Positions 35,146-46,592 of a stretch of DNA of 64,000 nt are shown one piece after another. This DNA is from Lasiosphaeris hirsuta (Eukaryota > Ascomycota > Sordariomycetes > Sordariales > Lasiosphaeriaceae), in contig JAUKUA010000007.1 in assembly GCA_030549175.1 (NCBI GenBank), forward strand, positions 2,418,001 through 2,482,000, read 5' to 3'. The notes beneath the pieces were generated by a model. That model saw only the letters and a list, made by a program, of their open reading frames with translations, did not search any database and was not told the origin of the DNA. The position numbers were made by a program, and so were the translations under genes. Position 1 is the stretch's first letter. Each line of letters opens with the position of its first letter.

Positions 35146-35157
35146 GGGGGGGGGGGG
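35146..35157. repeat. Poly-G run (12 nt)
   Basis: Twelve consecutive G in the SOK1/VPH1 spacer. Confidence 0.9.
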
Positions 35158-35415
35158 CAAACACGCCGGTTTTGGCGTTGGCTGGTGGCCGGTTACCGGC
35201 GTGGCGCCGTTGCCCGGTTTGAGTGGGAATCCTCATCCGACGGACGATTTATTTCCTTGTTGGCAGTGCATGCGATGATGGGGGTTCGCTGCAGTTTGCA
35301 GCTTCGTATGCCTGGCCTTGCGGGTGAGTGACTTGCCTGTGGTGTATAGGATATTCTTGGATGGGTTGGTTGAGTTTGGGGTATGGGGTGGAGGTGACCA
35401 GTTTGCATTAGGTTT

Positions 35416-35433
35416 GGGGGGGGGGGGGGGGGG
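35416..35433. repeat. Poly-G run (18 nt)
   Basis: Eighteen consecutive G; the surrounding 250 bp is also strongly G-rich on the + strand (GGGG clusters near 35498-35520), so G-quadruplexes are plausible. Confidence 0.9.
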
Positions 35434-35562
35434 TTATGTTGGCATTGACGAATGATGAAGTTGAATTAGGGGGATTCTTTTGGGACTGAAGGGGTGGTGA
35501 TGGGGGGATGGGGGGAAGGGATCTTCAGGGGTGGGTGTGAAGTCTTAGACTGGACTGGTTAC

Positions 35563-35594
35563 ACAAACGCACACACACACACATATATATACAC
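35563..35594. repeat. (AC)n/(AT)n microsatellite
   Basis: AC units run into a short AT tract. Confidence 0.8.
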
Positions 35595-35680
35595 GGACGG
35601 GATGGAGGGGGTGGTGGATGGGATGGTTTCCAGTTTGGAGAAGAGGTGTACCTTATCGGTAGTTGGAGGAAGGGGGGAAA

Positions 35681-35693
35681 GGGGGGGGGGGGG
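35681..35693. repeat. Poly-G run (13 nt)
   Basis: Thirteen consecutive G, preceded by a six-G run. Confidence 0.9.
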
Positions 35694-36685
35694 TCGATCT
35701 AGTTGCTGACACCTGCAGCCGCCTCAAGACCCAACGACACCGTATTGAGATCCCAGGTTGCTGTTGGGAGTTGATATCTGGCTTTGCCGCCTGCCCTGGC
35801 GGCTCGTAAGATAGATCCCATCGGTTCCGCAAGCGCGCTGAAGGATGATGAATATTGCGCAGCTGGTCCTGACGCGCCCTGACACGCGGGTATCTAGGTA
35901 ATGGAATGAAGTTGGGGTCGGATAATGCCTCACGGACTCTGGCTCGCTTCTGCAAGGGCAACGCAGGCAACGCAGGGCAAAGGGCAACTTTTGCGGCCCG
36001 AGTACACTACCGAGTACACCCACGACCCGGGACGCCCCGGATCAGGATAAATCACACGTCACACCTGCCGCCAGACAAGTCCAGTCGTCGCAGCCTCGCA
36101 GCCTTCTGAAGTTGCCGTAACTCGTATCCTGACGTCAACGCTCAGCGGTTTGGCCGAGGCTGTGTGTGTGTGTGCAAATCCGCAGTGCTTACACTGATTA
36201 TTCCCTCACGACGCGATGGCATCTTGACCATGAATGGCTCCCCAAGTCAGATACGCCCGGGTAATGTACCCAAACACAACAACTCTTTGCCCAGAAACCG
36301 CCATCACACCCCTCTCCCATGTATCTAATACCACCAAATGAACATGACCTTCCCATTACAGTCAGGTCATCCGCCACATATAAGCTGAAGCCGCCCGTCC
36401 ACGTCAGTCGTCGCCCAAAACCTCCCCCAGCACTCCGCGACCAGTCCGGAGAACATCGCGGACGGCGCGGGCGTGGGGGAGACAAGTAGAGAAAAGCAAG
36501 GTTGCCGACATCTCTCCATGCCCCCTATAATGCATCGGAGCCCCTTCTAGAGCGCTTCCAGAACTCTTCCCTCCCGCCCTGCACAGCGGCCACCGATCAA
36601 AGTGCACCTTTTCTGCATGCGGTATATAAGTGCACAAAATCAGCCACACGCCTGCGGGACGTACCCAGGCAACCAGGGCAACCAA

Positions 36686-36716
36686 CGCACACACGCACAC
36701 ACACACACACACACAC
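36686..36716. repeat. (AC)n microsatellite
   Basis: About 15 AC units with one G interruption, similar in layout to the tract at 24504. Confidence 0.85.
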
Positions 36717-37206
36717 GTCCGGGGCGTGGCTGACATCTGCCCCATGGGGGAGCCCCCTCGCTACGCCACTCTTGACAGACTCCCAGGACAAATAGTAACC
36801 TCCTCCCCGCCCACCTTTGCTCCCAGCTGTGGAATTCTCGCGGCGAGAGCTACTCCTATTCCTGCTGACTCTCGTCCATCCGGTGACACCGGCTGGTTCG
36901 CCCTCCCTAAGAGTCATTTTCGCCCAGTCTGCATGAAAGCACTCCGATGTAGCCGTACTTTCAACAGGACTCAACGCAAGCCCGTCAGGAAATCGCCTCG
37001 AATACCCATAGGAACGTGCGGCACCAGCGAGCGGTATGCGTCAATTATGCAACCAAACAACCTAGGCAAACATGTTGATGCTGGCTATTTGCTCGCCTGC
37101 CAACCATGAGGCTAATTTCTACACTACAACACAACAACGACTAGTAAGGAAACCAACAATATACACGTGTACACCACCGGCCAAACCTGGCCAAGCAATG
37201 CGTGAA

Positions 37207-40033
37207 TCAGCCCAAGTAGTCCTTCAACTCCTCCGACTCTTCTATCATCGAGCTGAACGAGAAAGGTGCAAAGGGCCACCCGCCGAACTCTGCAAACTTG
37301 GAGAACGACTCGACCCAGGCAAGACGTAACGAGTGAAGCTGTGCGTTCTGTTGTTAGCCGTACTCAACCAAAGCTAAAATCGGGGGTACGACTTACCATA
37401 GCAGATACACCCTCCATGATGATGAGGATGATGCAGCTGAGGCAAAAGAACATGTAGAACGCAGCCACAAGATACAAACCACCGCCGATACCCTTGGAAC
37501 TGAGTGCCGGAGCCATCGTCATGGACCAGAGCACCGCAGAAAGCTGCTGATGCGCCAGTGACAAAGCCCAGAGCCGGAGGTAGGACGCCGTATGGGACAC
37601 ACAGTTGAGGCAGAATTCTAGTCAGAGAGTTAGCCGAGGTATTGCCCAGCAAGGTGTGCGGGTTATCGCGGGGAGCTTACCGATGGTATGGATGACCTGG
37701 TGGATCATGACCTCGCTGAAATCAAACTCCTCGTGCTCCTCATCCTCGTCGATGTTCTGCGTGATCATAGCAACGCCTTCATCGTCGCTCCCGATACTGT
37801 GGCGGCCATTCTGGCCATCGCCATCCTCATCATCGCCATCCAAGGCGCTAACTCGAGACCGCTCGCCAATCCCACGATACCCCTTCGCCCGGGCGCGGTT
37901 ATGCTCCCAGCGGAGATAGAACGGCTTCAAGAACAAGAGGATAGGAACCTGGGCAAAGGCAAGCAGCAGCAGGATGACCTGCACCGTCTCCTGGCCAGCA
38001 TACAACCGCATATCGAGCTTGCCGGGCTGGAGGAACATGTAAATCAACATGTTGAGCAGACCGGGCGGCGCTATCCCGAGACCGACCCAATCAACGGTCC
38101 ACTTGTAAATGATGCACATGACAAGGTAGCCGAAGATAGCCTGGAAGAAAATCATTCCCGGAATGAAGTTGCCCCAGATGTCAATGGGCCGCTTAAAGTG
38201 GCGCGCATTGATATAAGAGAAGCAGAGCGAATACGTCATGTGAGCCCATCCGAGAATGATGCTCATCTTCATCTTGTAGCTGTTGCTGAAGAGAAGATCG
38301 TTCTCCGTGCCGTGCCATCTCCAATCAACACCGAAGGGATACCGGTAGTTGGAACTCGTCAGATTGCCCGAGACACTCTGGCCCGGATGCCACTTGTCAG
38401 GCACCACCCACTGCCACTGACTATCAAACAAAGTCATCGACTTGGAGAAGATGTCGTTGTAAATGAGACCGGTATAAACCGAGAATAGGGCCATGACCAG
38501 GGCGATATAACGGCCGTAGTAAACCATGGCAAAGAGCTCGAACGTGACCTTCTTCAACGGCTTCTCCCAATAGATCATGGCAATAGCTGCACTAAGCATG
38601 ATAATGGCATGACCGAGATCGCCAAACATGACGGCAAAAAGGAATGGGAAAGTAACAATGACCGGGATGGCCGGGTTGACCTCCTGGTATGATGCGGTAC
38701 CGTAGGCATTGACAATGGTCTGGAACCCTTCGGTGAACTTATTGGTCTTGAGGTACGTCGGGGGCTTCTTGTTGGTTTGAATGACATTGATGATCGACGG
38801 TACTGACAAGCCCGCCCGGTTGTTGACATCCTGCAACGTCGAACGGATCAGAGGTAGATCATTGCTGGGGCACCAGCCCTCAGCAATGAGGGTGCGGCGG
38901 GCCCGATCGAACGAGAAGAGGTTCAGGGTGTTGTAAACAGCCTTCTCCTTGCCAACCAGAACCATCCATGCGGCGAGGGAGCGAGAGATTTGTGTAAGCT
39001 CAGCCTCGAGTGTTTGCTGGGTGTTGCGAAGGACGTTCTGAACATCGTTGAGTCTAGCATTGACTTCGTGAACTTGATCCCGGCGCAGGTCGCTATTCTC
39101 ATCCACGTTGTAGACCTCGGCGCTCATGGACTCGGAGATCTTGCGGATCTTGGCGAGAATCTCTTTGCCGTGAGCAAAAATGACAAAAACGTTCTTTTGG
39201 ACGGGCTCATTGGTGCTGGGGTCGACCAGGGGCTCGGGGATCTCGGCTTGGTTCATATAAAGATTGCCACGGAGGGTACGCCACAAGATACGCTCGAAAG
39301 CAGCAACACGATCACGGGCGATGACTCCGGCAACAAAGCCGATGTTCATGCCAGAGAAAGATCGCTCAACCTCGGGGGCGGAATTATTGTGTTCGACATC
39401 CTGGAGCAGGGGGGCGTCGTCGTTATCAGTCGATGCCCTGATCTCCTCCACGTTGCCGTGTGCCCGGTCGAAGAAGCCGCCGGCCTCACGCAGAACCCAT
39501 CTCCACTCGGTCAGCTCGACCTCCCGCTTCTTCAGCGTCTCGTAGCTCTCGTTTAGGGAGGCGACGCGCTGCTCCAAGCTTTGGCTTCGGTCGGCCAGTT
39601 CGTCAATCAGAGTCGTCGTCGGAGCGTCGAGGGTGCCGACATCGAGGTCGAGCTTGCGGAGAGGGATTCCTGCCTTCTCCATCTGCGCGTGGAAGAAGCC
39701 TAGCCCCGACAGTTAGTCGTGCACGGGGCTGCGTGAGCGGGTTAGGGAGGGCCAACTTACGAAGCTGTCGTTCAACATTGTCGAGGCGGCGAATGTCCTG
39801 GGTAAAGGCGCGCTGGAAAGCGCTGATATCACCGTTGAGCTGGCCATGGCACGTCAGGACGGGGTCACGAGAGGTGCATCAGGGGGTGGGCCGTGGTTAC
39901 GTACATCTCGGAACTGGACGAGGCCGAGTTCGCCCAGAGCGTTGACAACTTCACGGCCGATTTCGTTGGAAATGTAGAGCTGGACCATGCTCATGTCCGC
40001 CGAGCGGAATGGCGTGTCCCGTGTGGGAGCCAT
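37207..40033 (-). CDS. VPH1: V-type proton ATPase subunit a
   Basis: Membrane subunit a of the vacuolar proton pump. It forms the proton half-channels of the V0 sector in vacuolar or Golgi membranes. Five exons, 40033-39905, 39839-39761, 39699-37681, 37617-37397 and 37338-37207, join in phase to 859 aa, typical for the family. The N-terminal cytosolic half contains [23 protein letters not shown] and [10 protein letters not shown]. The membrane half has [27 protein letters not shown], the PYPFGVDP-type sequence as [11 protein letters not shown], and in exon 4 the essential-arginine helix [20 protein letters not shown]. Exon 5 ends in [10 protein letters not shown]...FAPFSFSS, the usual C-terminus. 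All introns carry GT/AG ends. Fungi often have a single a-subunit gene, so I use the Vph1 name without implying vacuolar-only location. Confidence 0.97.
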
Positions 40034-40752
40034 CGTGGACGATGGCGATGGAACTCCGTGCTTGCGCGGCACTTGTAGTTGAGGGAAATCCAATACACAA
40101 TCAATCGATTCGAGGAAGTCGGAGCTAGCTGACGAGCGAGCTTGCCTCGTTTGAGTGGTGTCTCGGCAAAGCCTCGGTAAAAAGTCACCCGCCATACGCA
40201 TACAGGGTTAGGGTTTAGACTACCGACATCCACGGCATCCTTCGTGCCTTCCCACTTCTCTTTGCCAATTAGTGACTTCTTCAGATATCACCTGCGAGAC
40301 CATATGATATGATGGGTAGACTCTCGTTTCTCTTTTCCTTTGTGCTTAGATGGCTTTCAGACTGCAACGTCCCACCCTGTTCTAGATTTTATTTGTAGCT
40401 AATGATCTGCCCACTCACTCACTTACGCAACAAAGCGATCAATGGAGTCGATGATGCAGAGGAGCTATTTGCGAATAAAACTAATGTCGATAATGCGCTT
40501 TCCGTCGTTGAGGATGTTATATATATATGTACATACCGCCTCATACATGCAGCCCATACGCTAACAACTAAGCCAATCGCTATGCTCCCTTCTCTTTTCT
40601 GTGATATAACATTTTCAACCCGACTTTGAACTCCATTGCAACCTAAATATCGACCAAAACGCCCCGTCGCGTAAAGCCCCAGACTTGCGTCGACTAGCAT
40701 GCACCCGAAAAGAAATATGCGCCCATGATATGCCCATCCCAAGAAACCAAAA
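40034..40752. other. Intergenic: VPH1 upstream region
   Basis: About 720 bp with the VPH1 promoter and the 3' end of the F-box gene. It includes TTAGGGTTTAG at about 40208-40218 and a short TA repeat near 40520. No gene seen. Confidence 0.5.
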
Positions 40753-42666
40753 TCAGAGCTTGCGCCCGAACATGAACGACCCATACATGCCGCCCACCTC
40801 CGCCTTCGCCACAGGAATCTTCCTCATCCCCCATGAGTCGGCACCCATCTTCCACCCCCTCCTCCCATCGTCCCTAACCGCATTCCCAGCGTGAATCTTG
40901 GCAGCGACATCACCACCATGCCGCACCATCCACCCTCTGCTCCCGCACTCTGAGGTGCGCCATCCGATGCGCTGCAGCGCCGGCAGGCTCTTGCTGACGC
41001 GCTTGAACACATCCTCGGCAATCTCCACCACCTCCAGCGGCTCCGAGAAATTATGGAGGATTGCACACTCCTTGCCGAACATGAACGGCAGGTCCAGCTC
41101 GCTCCCCCACAAGTCCGACAGGTCAAGATACTTTAGCGTCTGCGGCACCCAGTCGACCTGCATTCCCACGTCATCGTCTTGGTCGGGGATAAAGAGACGA
41201 TTCACATCCGCGAGCTTGAAGCAGCGGCCGATGGCGAGCTCCTCAAGGTGCTTAGTCAGGGGTCGAAGCAGTTCGACGTGCTGGGTGCCGTCCATCTTGG
41301 CGCCCTTCAGGCTAAGTGACTTGAGCGTGTGTGGTAGTACGGGAAGGAGGCTGGTAACCTCGTGGGCATCGAAGAGCTGGTTTGTGCGGGCATCGGTTGC
41401 AAGGCTGAGAAACACGAGTTCCTGAGCGGCGGGGTGGTTTCCCAAAAAGTCGGTGACGCCTTGGGCCGAGAGCAGCTTGCACTTGGCGAGGTTGAGGTGG
41501 GTGAGGCGAGTGGTCGTGGGGATAGACCAGAGTGCGGCGTCGGTGATGCGTGTGCCGGCTACGTCGAGATGGGTGAGCTTCGGGAGGCGGGGGAGGAGAG
41601 CCTCGAAGACGGAGGATGGCAGGGTTAGGCACTTGTGCAGCGACAGACGGCGGATTGAGAGCTCCTTCGGCCAGTCGGGGGACACGATCGAGGAAAAGGA
41701 CTCCTTGAACTTGGCTGACGTGCAGCCGCAAAAGTCGAGCGCCCTCAGACGGGGCATACCAAAGAGGAGCTTCCGAAGCACGTCCGCGCTGAGGTCATCG
41801 TCGAGGTACTCCTGTGCTAGAAACTCCTGCAGATTAGGCGTCAGCTCCAGGCATTGTAGCAGCGTCTCTGGCGTCAGGTTCCGGGCCTGCAGCCGCTCGG
41901 CAGCCGTCGAGAAGAGTTGCGAGGGATTGAAGTGGCAAAAGTCCAAGCGCCGCACAATAGTCCCGAGAGATGGGTGGTGAGCCAAGTGGACCAGGAACTT
42001 TTGAAAGATTCTGGAGTGGGGGATCGTGATGTTTCGGTAAAGCGTGCTCAGGGTCGCCACGTGCGCCGTCCTGGATGTCAACAGCAGCGACATGAGATCG
42101 ACGTTACGTCGCGCAATGCCGTTGGGCGGAACATCGACGGCGAGAAGGTTGATGATGGAAGCTGCGGATGGGTATTAGTAACAGGGCTTAATTCATCGGC
42201 CGTCGGGTTTTGGGAGATGGAATTTTAGCTTACTGAGGATCTCAGTCGGTAGCCTCTCAAGCGGAGCTTCTCCGGGCTTATACAGTTCACCCTTCTTACG
42301 GGCCTTGGGCTTGGAAGGGGTGGTCCAGACGCTGTTGAGAACCTGGAGGTCTCCAAAGCTCTTGCTCGCAAGCTTCCCCCTGACCTGAATCTGTTTCCAA
42401 CCCTGGAAGCTGTCGGCTGGGGACCAATAACCCAGGAGCCTGCTCTGGGGATTCGTTACTGGTGGCTGGAGCTGCGTCTGGATCATGTTCAGGGTGTGTG
42501 CTGGTCGGGCGGGCTCTGTGTCGTCGATAGCCTCTTCAGTGCCGAGGTAGGATGAAACCTTGGTATGTGTAAAGTCTTGGGTGAGTGTGCCTTCGTTCTC
42601 TCGGATGGATGAGAATGAGGATCGAGATGTCCGGTCCGGTGTCGTCGGCCTGTGGTGGTCGGCCAT
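40753..42666 (-). CDS. F-box protein with leucine-rich repeats
   Basis: Probable substrate receptor of an SCF ubiquitin ligase. Exons 42666-42234 and 42161-40753 join in phase (A plus CT makes Thr) to 613 aa. The F-box, ERLPTEILTSIINLLAVD...MSLLLTSR, spans about residues 137-190 and is split by the intron. Leucine-rich repeats follow: LRALDFCGCTS, IRRLSLHKCLTL, LTHLDVAGTRITD, LTHLNLAKCKLLS, LKSLSLKGAKM, LKYLDLSDLWG, with the typical LxxLxLxxC/N pattern. Start choice: the ATG at 42666 has a strong context (AACC ATG G); an in-frame ATG at 42750 would add 28 residues but has weak context and abuts a poly-G run. The N-terminal 130 residues are disordered. The substrate is unknown. Confidence 0.88.
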
Positions 42667-45600
42667 GGTTAAGTAGTCTGAGGGGCAGTCGCTCGACGGT
42701 CGCCCGAGACCTTGTAGGTGGTCTGGCCGCTTGTGCTGAATAACAGCCATAGAGACGAAGGGGGGGGGGGGGGGGGGGGCAGATGAGATTACGGCGAGGT
42801 CAGGTGCGCGATACAGCAACGCGATGGCGACAGGGAGCCTCGCGGGTCGCAACGGCAGGAGACAGGCAATACACAGACTGAGACAGAGCGGTGATTCGAC
42901 GCTCGTGCCTTACGTCTGGGTCGTGGGCCTGGGTAAGGGGGTCCGGGAAGCTTGTTTTGTCTCGGCTGTAACTTGTCAAGCCTGGGCTGGCGCGAGCTGT
43001 GGTCTCACAACAAAACGGAAGGTCAGACGGTGAGCCTTTCTATTAGTCAAGGACCCAGCCTTTTAGGTAAAAGGAGGGCTGGCGATGCAGCGATGCGGAG
43101 AAGGGAGCAAAGTTTGAAATCCGGCTCCGCAATATTTCGTGATCTGTCTCTCGGGAAGTGACAGCGGTGCAAGTGCTCCTACGTCCCGACGTACGATATA
43201 CCAGGCAGACTGTATATCCAGCAACCGTGGCACACGCAGCAGCCAGCTGTGCAGGAGCGCAAACCACTAGCAGGGCAAGGTCGTGTCCGCAGGTCTAGGT
43301 AATATGTACACGGCACGGTGCACAGCGCAGGTTCGTGTCGAGAAATAGTCTGGTCTGGGGTTGGCGATATGTGGTATGCGATGGGACAGAATCGGTGGTG
43401 TTGCACAAACAATGACAGCGGCAAGGGGTAATTGGATTAAATAGACGAAAGGCGCCAACCTTGTTATAAGCTAGCAGTCGATTTTTTTTTTCTTTGTTGC
43501 GCCCGCCATGCTCCATACCAGTCCACACTGTCCGCCCATCCATGCTGGATGACTGGATGACTGGATGGGGTTGTGATGGCCGGAGCGAAGCTCTCCCATG
43601 TCACCTGGGCACCGGCTCTCCGGCTGGGCGGGTCCCAAGTCGGGCGCAAGCACTTTGCGACTTGCCGAGATGGCTTTTGCTGGCTTGTGCAGCCTCCATG
43701 GGTCCATCGATTGCCCATTGCCGCCCCAACGCCTGGGCGCCCCAGTTTAAAAAAGGGCAGTGGTGCGAACGTGACCGTTCGGCTTGACGGCATAGTGGAT
43801 ATCTTCACGTAAAGGCGAGAGGGGATGTGTGGAAATCTAGGGTCCGGGCCGGTAGGCGTGCGAGTTAAGCCTTAGGGTTTTGGATGGCACCCGGAGGTGC
43901 TCGCCTCGCCTCCAGTCAAATTGCCCAGCTCCAGCTGTTTTCTCTCAGTCGCCCGAGGAGGTCTTGAACTCAGCTGCGACTCGCCTCCAGCTCGCAATGC
44001 GACAATGACACCAACAGCCAACCAGCGGCGTTGCGCATTGGACACGGGACTTAGCGACTCGGAAGCGTACAAAGAGAGCAACACACACCGGGAAGATGCG
44101 AAGCGGCGAGCGGTTGACGACTTGGGCGCCAAGGATCAATTTGTCTATAGGCTAAGGCGCTGGAATTTTGAAAGGATGGTCGTGGATGCCACTTGCCGCC
44201 TGCAAACCACCAAAAAGTCGAATGCCCGAGTTTTCATGACATGGCATAACATCATCGGTCTATGGCCAGGCCGCGCGGTACGTAATAGCTTGGCCTGGAA
44301 ACCTGACTCCAGCAGGCGAGGACACTGGGGAAAATCACCTGCTTGTGACGTGCGCGCTCCCGTGCGTCAGTTGAGCCCTCTTGTTGGCTTTCGCTGGATT
44401 GTTATGACACAGAGGTCGGAGCTCGCCCGACATTGCGACAGAGTGTATATTTCACCGCCTGCATGCTTGCACGCTCGCACGCGGAACATGGGAGCGACCG
44501 ACGGGAGAGACCGTTTCACGACAAGTGGCATCGGCCATCGGAGAGATCGGCTCTGTGCCGCCGTCACCCAGAGGAGGCGCCCGAGGTGTCAATGGCTGAA
44601 GTGACTTTTTTTTCCAACTGCCCTTGCTGTGATATTACCTAATCACCGCGCCTGAACCTGGAGAAACAGGGGGGGCTGACCTGAAGAGACTTTCGGATCG
44701 CGAGCATAGCCCGTTCCCGCTCCCGATTATCACTGTTCGGCTCGTCACGACATCAGTATTGAAATCAATCATAGACGCCGCTGTCGGAGCCCTTTGCGAG
44801 TGACCGACCCAACATTGACACACATGATAAAATGGTCCAAATTTTATAAGCACCCTGATAGCCAACAGCTAGCTCGCCGGTATGACCATAGCTCGTCCAT
44901 GGGTCCCTGCTGCTTGCTTTCCTCCTCCCTGGGATGTGGATGGAGGCCAGGAAGGCCGCCAAGGCCGCTGAAGAGGAGGCCCGGGAGGCCCTGACTGTTC
45001 ACGTGCCCTTGATCATTCGTCTCGACACGCGCTCCAGGGAACCCCTGCCGTCCCAGGTGCTCTAGCTGCTGCGAAAGTCCGGGGAGCCGCTTACAGCCGC
45101 GAAGCCCGACGTCTAACTTTTCGCCTGCTCTCCTTTCTGTCCTGCAGTCTGTGGCTAGCGGCCGCCTTATTTTCCCCACAGATCTCATAATCATCAGCCC
45201 AACACTACCCTAGTGTAGTTCCAGCATGCCAGTGCTAGCAGCCACCACGCCGACACGACGCCAGCCTCTCTCCGCGTCGTCCCCAGGCATCCGGCATATG
45301 ATGGCCATGCGACACACATGAGCTTAGCCCTAACCATCCGGGGCCCCGGGAAGATGTGGAGGCGGTGCAGGAAGCGGTGTCCCGCTTACCCTTCCGCTCT
45401 CGTCGAATTCGATTTTATTGGACACTTCCGATATTTATTCATTACAGGCCTTGGATGAGGAATAACGCCATGCATATAGCATCCGCCCTGACCCTCCCTC
45501 TAACTTCTTGGTCGAGGGCGACATCTCCTCGGAGCGTCAATCCCATATATACCACGTTGGTAATCCGTACCACCTGGCAGCTTAGCCTAGGCATTGGTTT

Positions 45601-46592
45601 GCATTTTAATACATGGAGCTGCCCTGGTCCCCTGCTACACAGCATGGCCGTTTTTTCTTGCACGTTCTCTCGAGTTACGCGCAACAGCTGATGTATTTTG
45701 TGAGGTTGTCTGAGCCACCCGTATACAGTTGGCGTGCGTGGGCGGCATGTATGTATGGACGGAGTACATCGTACATGGCGGCCCCACAGTCCAGTCGAGC
45801 CCTGAACCTGTGCCTGTTTCCTCCCCTCACCGAGCATGGACCGCTGAGCCATAAGAACCATAAGAACCTTGAATAATACATGTCAGCTTACCGCCCCGGG
45901 AGATCTATAATCAGACACGGCACCCTCTGAGTTCCCCAAATAACGTTGATGGGGCATGATGCAGTTCGTGAGGAATCCATGGCAGTGCTCCCGAGCCACT
46001 CGGGCCGAGTGTGAAGGGATTGCCGGCAACTTTGAATCAGATATCAATGTCGCCCACACACCGCAACAAAGACTCAATCCACCAATCCACACATATTGTG
46101 TAACCCGGGTTTAGATTACAACAGAAATCACATCTCCCCAACACCAAGGCGGCGCCAACAAGTCGCCTAGAAAGCCAGAGCCCATCAGCCAACGGACACT
46201 CGTCATGTGCATGCAAAAACTTCGATTCAAATGTATCAAACAACAGAACCATGAACGCCCCATCCCCTATTCCATTCCTTGGCAGAGCCGGGATCATTCA
46301 GAATATCAAAGGGCACATATTCCACATCGGCCTTGTACCTATCCCAGGGATCAGAAAACACACCTCAAACTGCCCTCCCCCAATGCCCCGTTACCTGCAG
46401 CATAGCTACTTGACGCCGTGAAAATGTCCAGGGCCCCATATGCTCGCTGTCCCTACTACAACTAACGACCTATCATCCTCCCCACCTCCCAAACACCTCA
46501 CTCTACCTAATAAATACGACATAGCGCGGTATCAAGGTAGTCAACGCCGAAAAAACAAGACTGCTGAAAAAGAATGCCGCGAGAAAAGAGCA
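42667..46592. other. Gene-free stretch upstream of the F-box gene
   Basis: 3.9 kb between the F-box start and the ING gene 3' end. It holds a 20-nt G run (42760-42779). A 235-codon frame at 43897-44604 exists on the + strand but shows no family features. Nothing else I can support. Confidence 0.45.
42760..42779. repeat. Poly-G run (20 nt)
   Basis: Twenty consecutive G, ten bases from an in-frame alternative ATG (42750) of the F-box gene; on its RNA this would be a C run in the leader. Confidence 0.9.

Larger units (their letters stand above)
34279..37206. other. Convergent 3' spacer (SOK1 / VPH1)
   Basis: 2.9 kb, long for a spacer between two 3' ends. It holds three poly-G runs, two AC-type microsatellites and a TGACGTCA palindrome (36130-36137). 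No open frame has protein-like features. A non-coding RNA or short spliced gene cannot be excluded. Confidence 0.45.

Noticed and set aside
36130..36137. TGACGTCA (CRE-like palindrome)
   Set aside because: Lies between two convergent 3' ends, not upstream of a gene; an 8-mer is expected by chance at roughly this frequency.
37688..38488. 266-codon frame opposite VPH1
   Set aside because: It is antisense to the conserved V-ATPase subunit exon and only mirrors its codon structure.
40200..40220. Telomere-like GGGTTAGGGTTTAG
   Set aside because: Barely two units inside a promoter; no array, so not a telomere or interstitial telomere tract.
43897..44604. 235-codon + strand frame
   Set aside because: Begins with a non-ATG codon, is rich in Arg/His/Cys without pattern, and shows no splice or domain support.
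44920..45010. Gly-Pro-Leu repeat resembling collagen on the minus strand
   Set aside because: Short, irregular, and explained by GGCC-rich DNA; no signal peptide or extended Gly-X-Y pattern.
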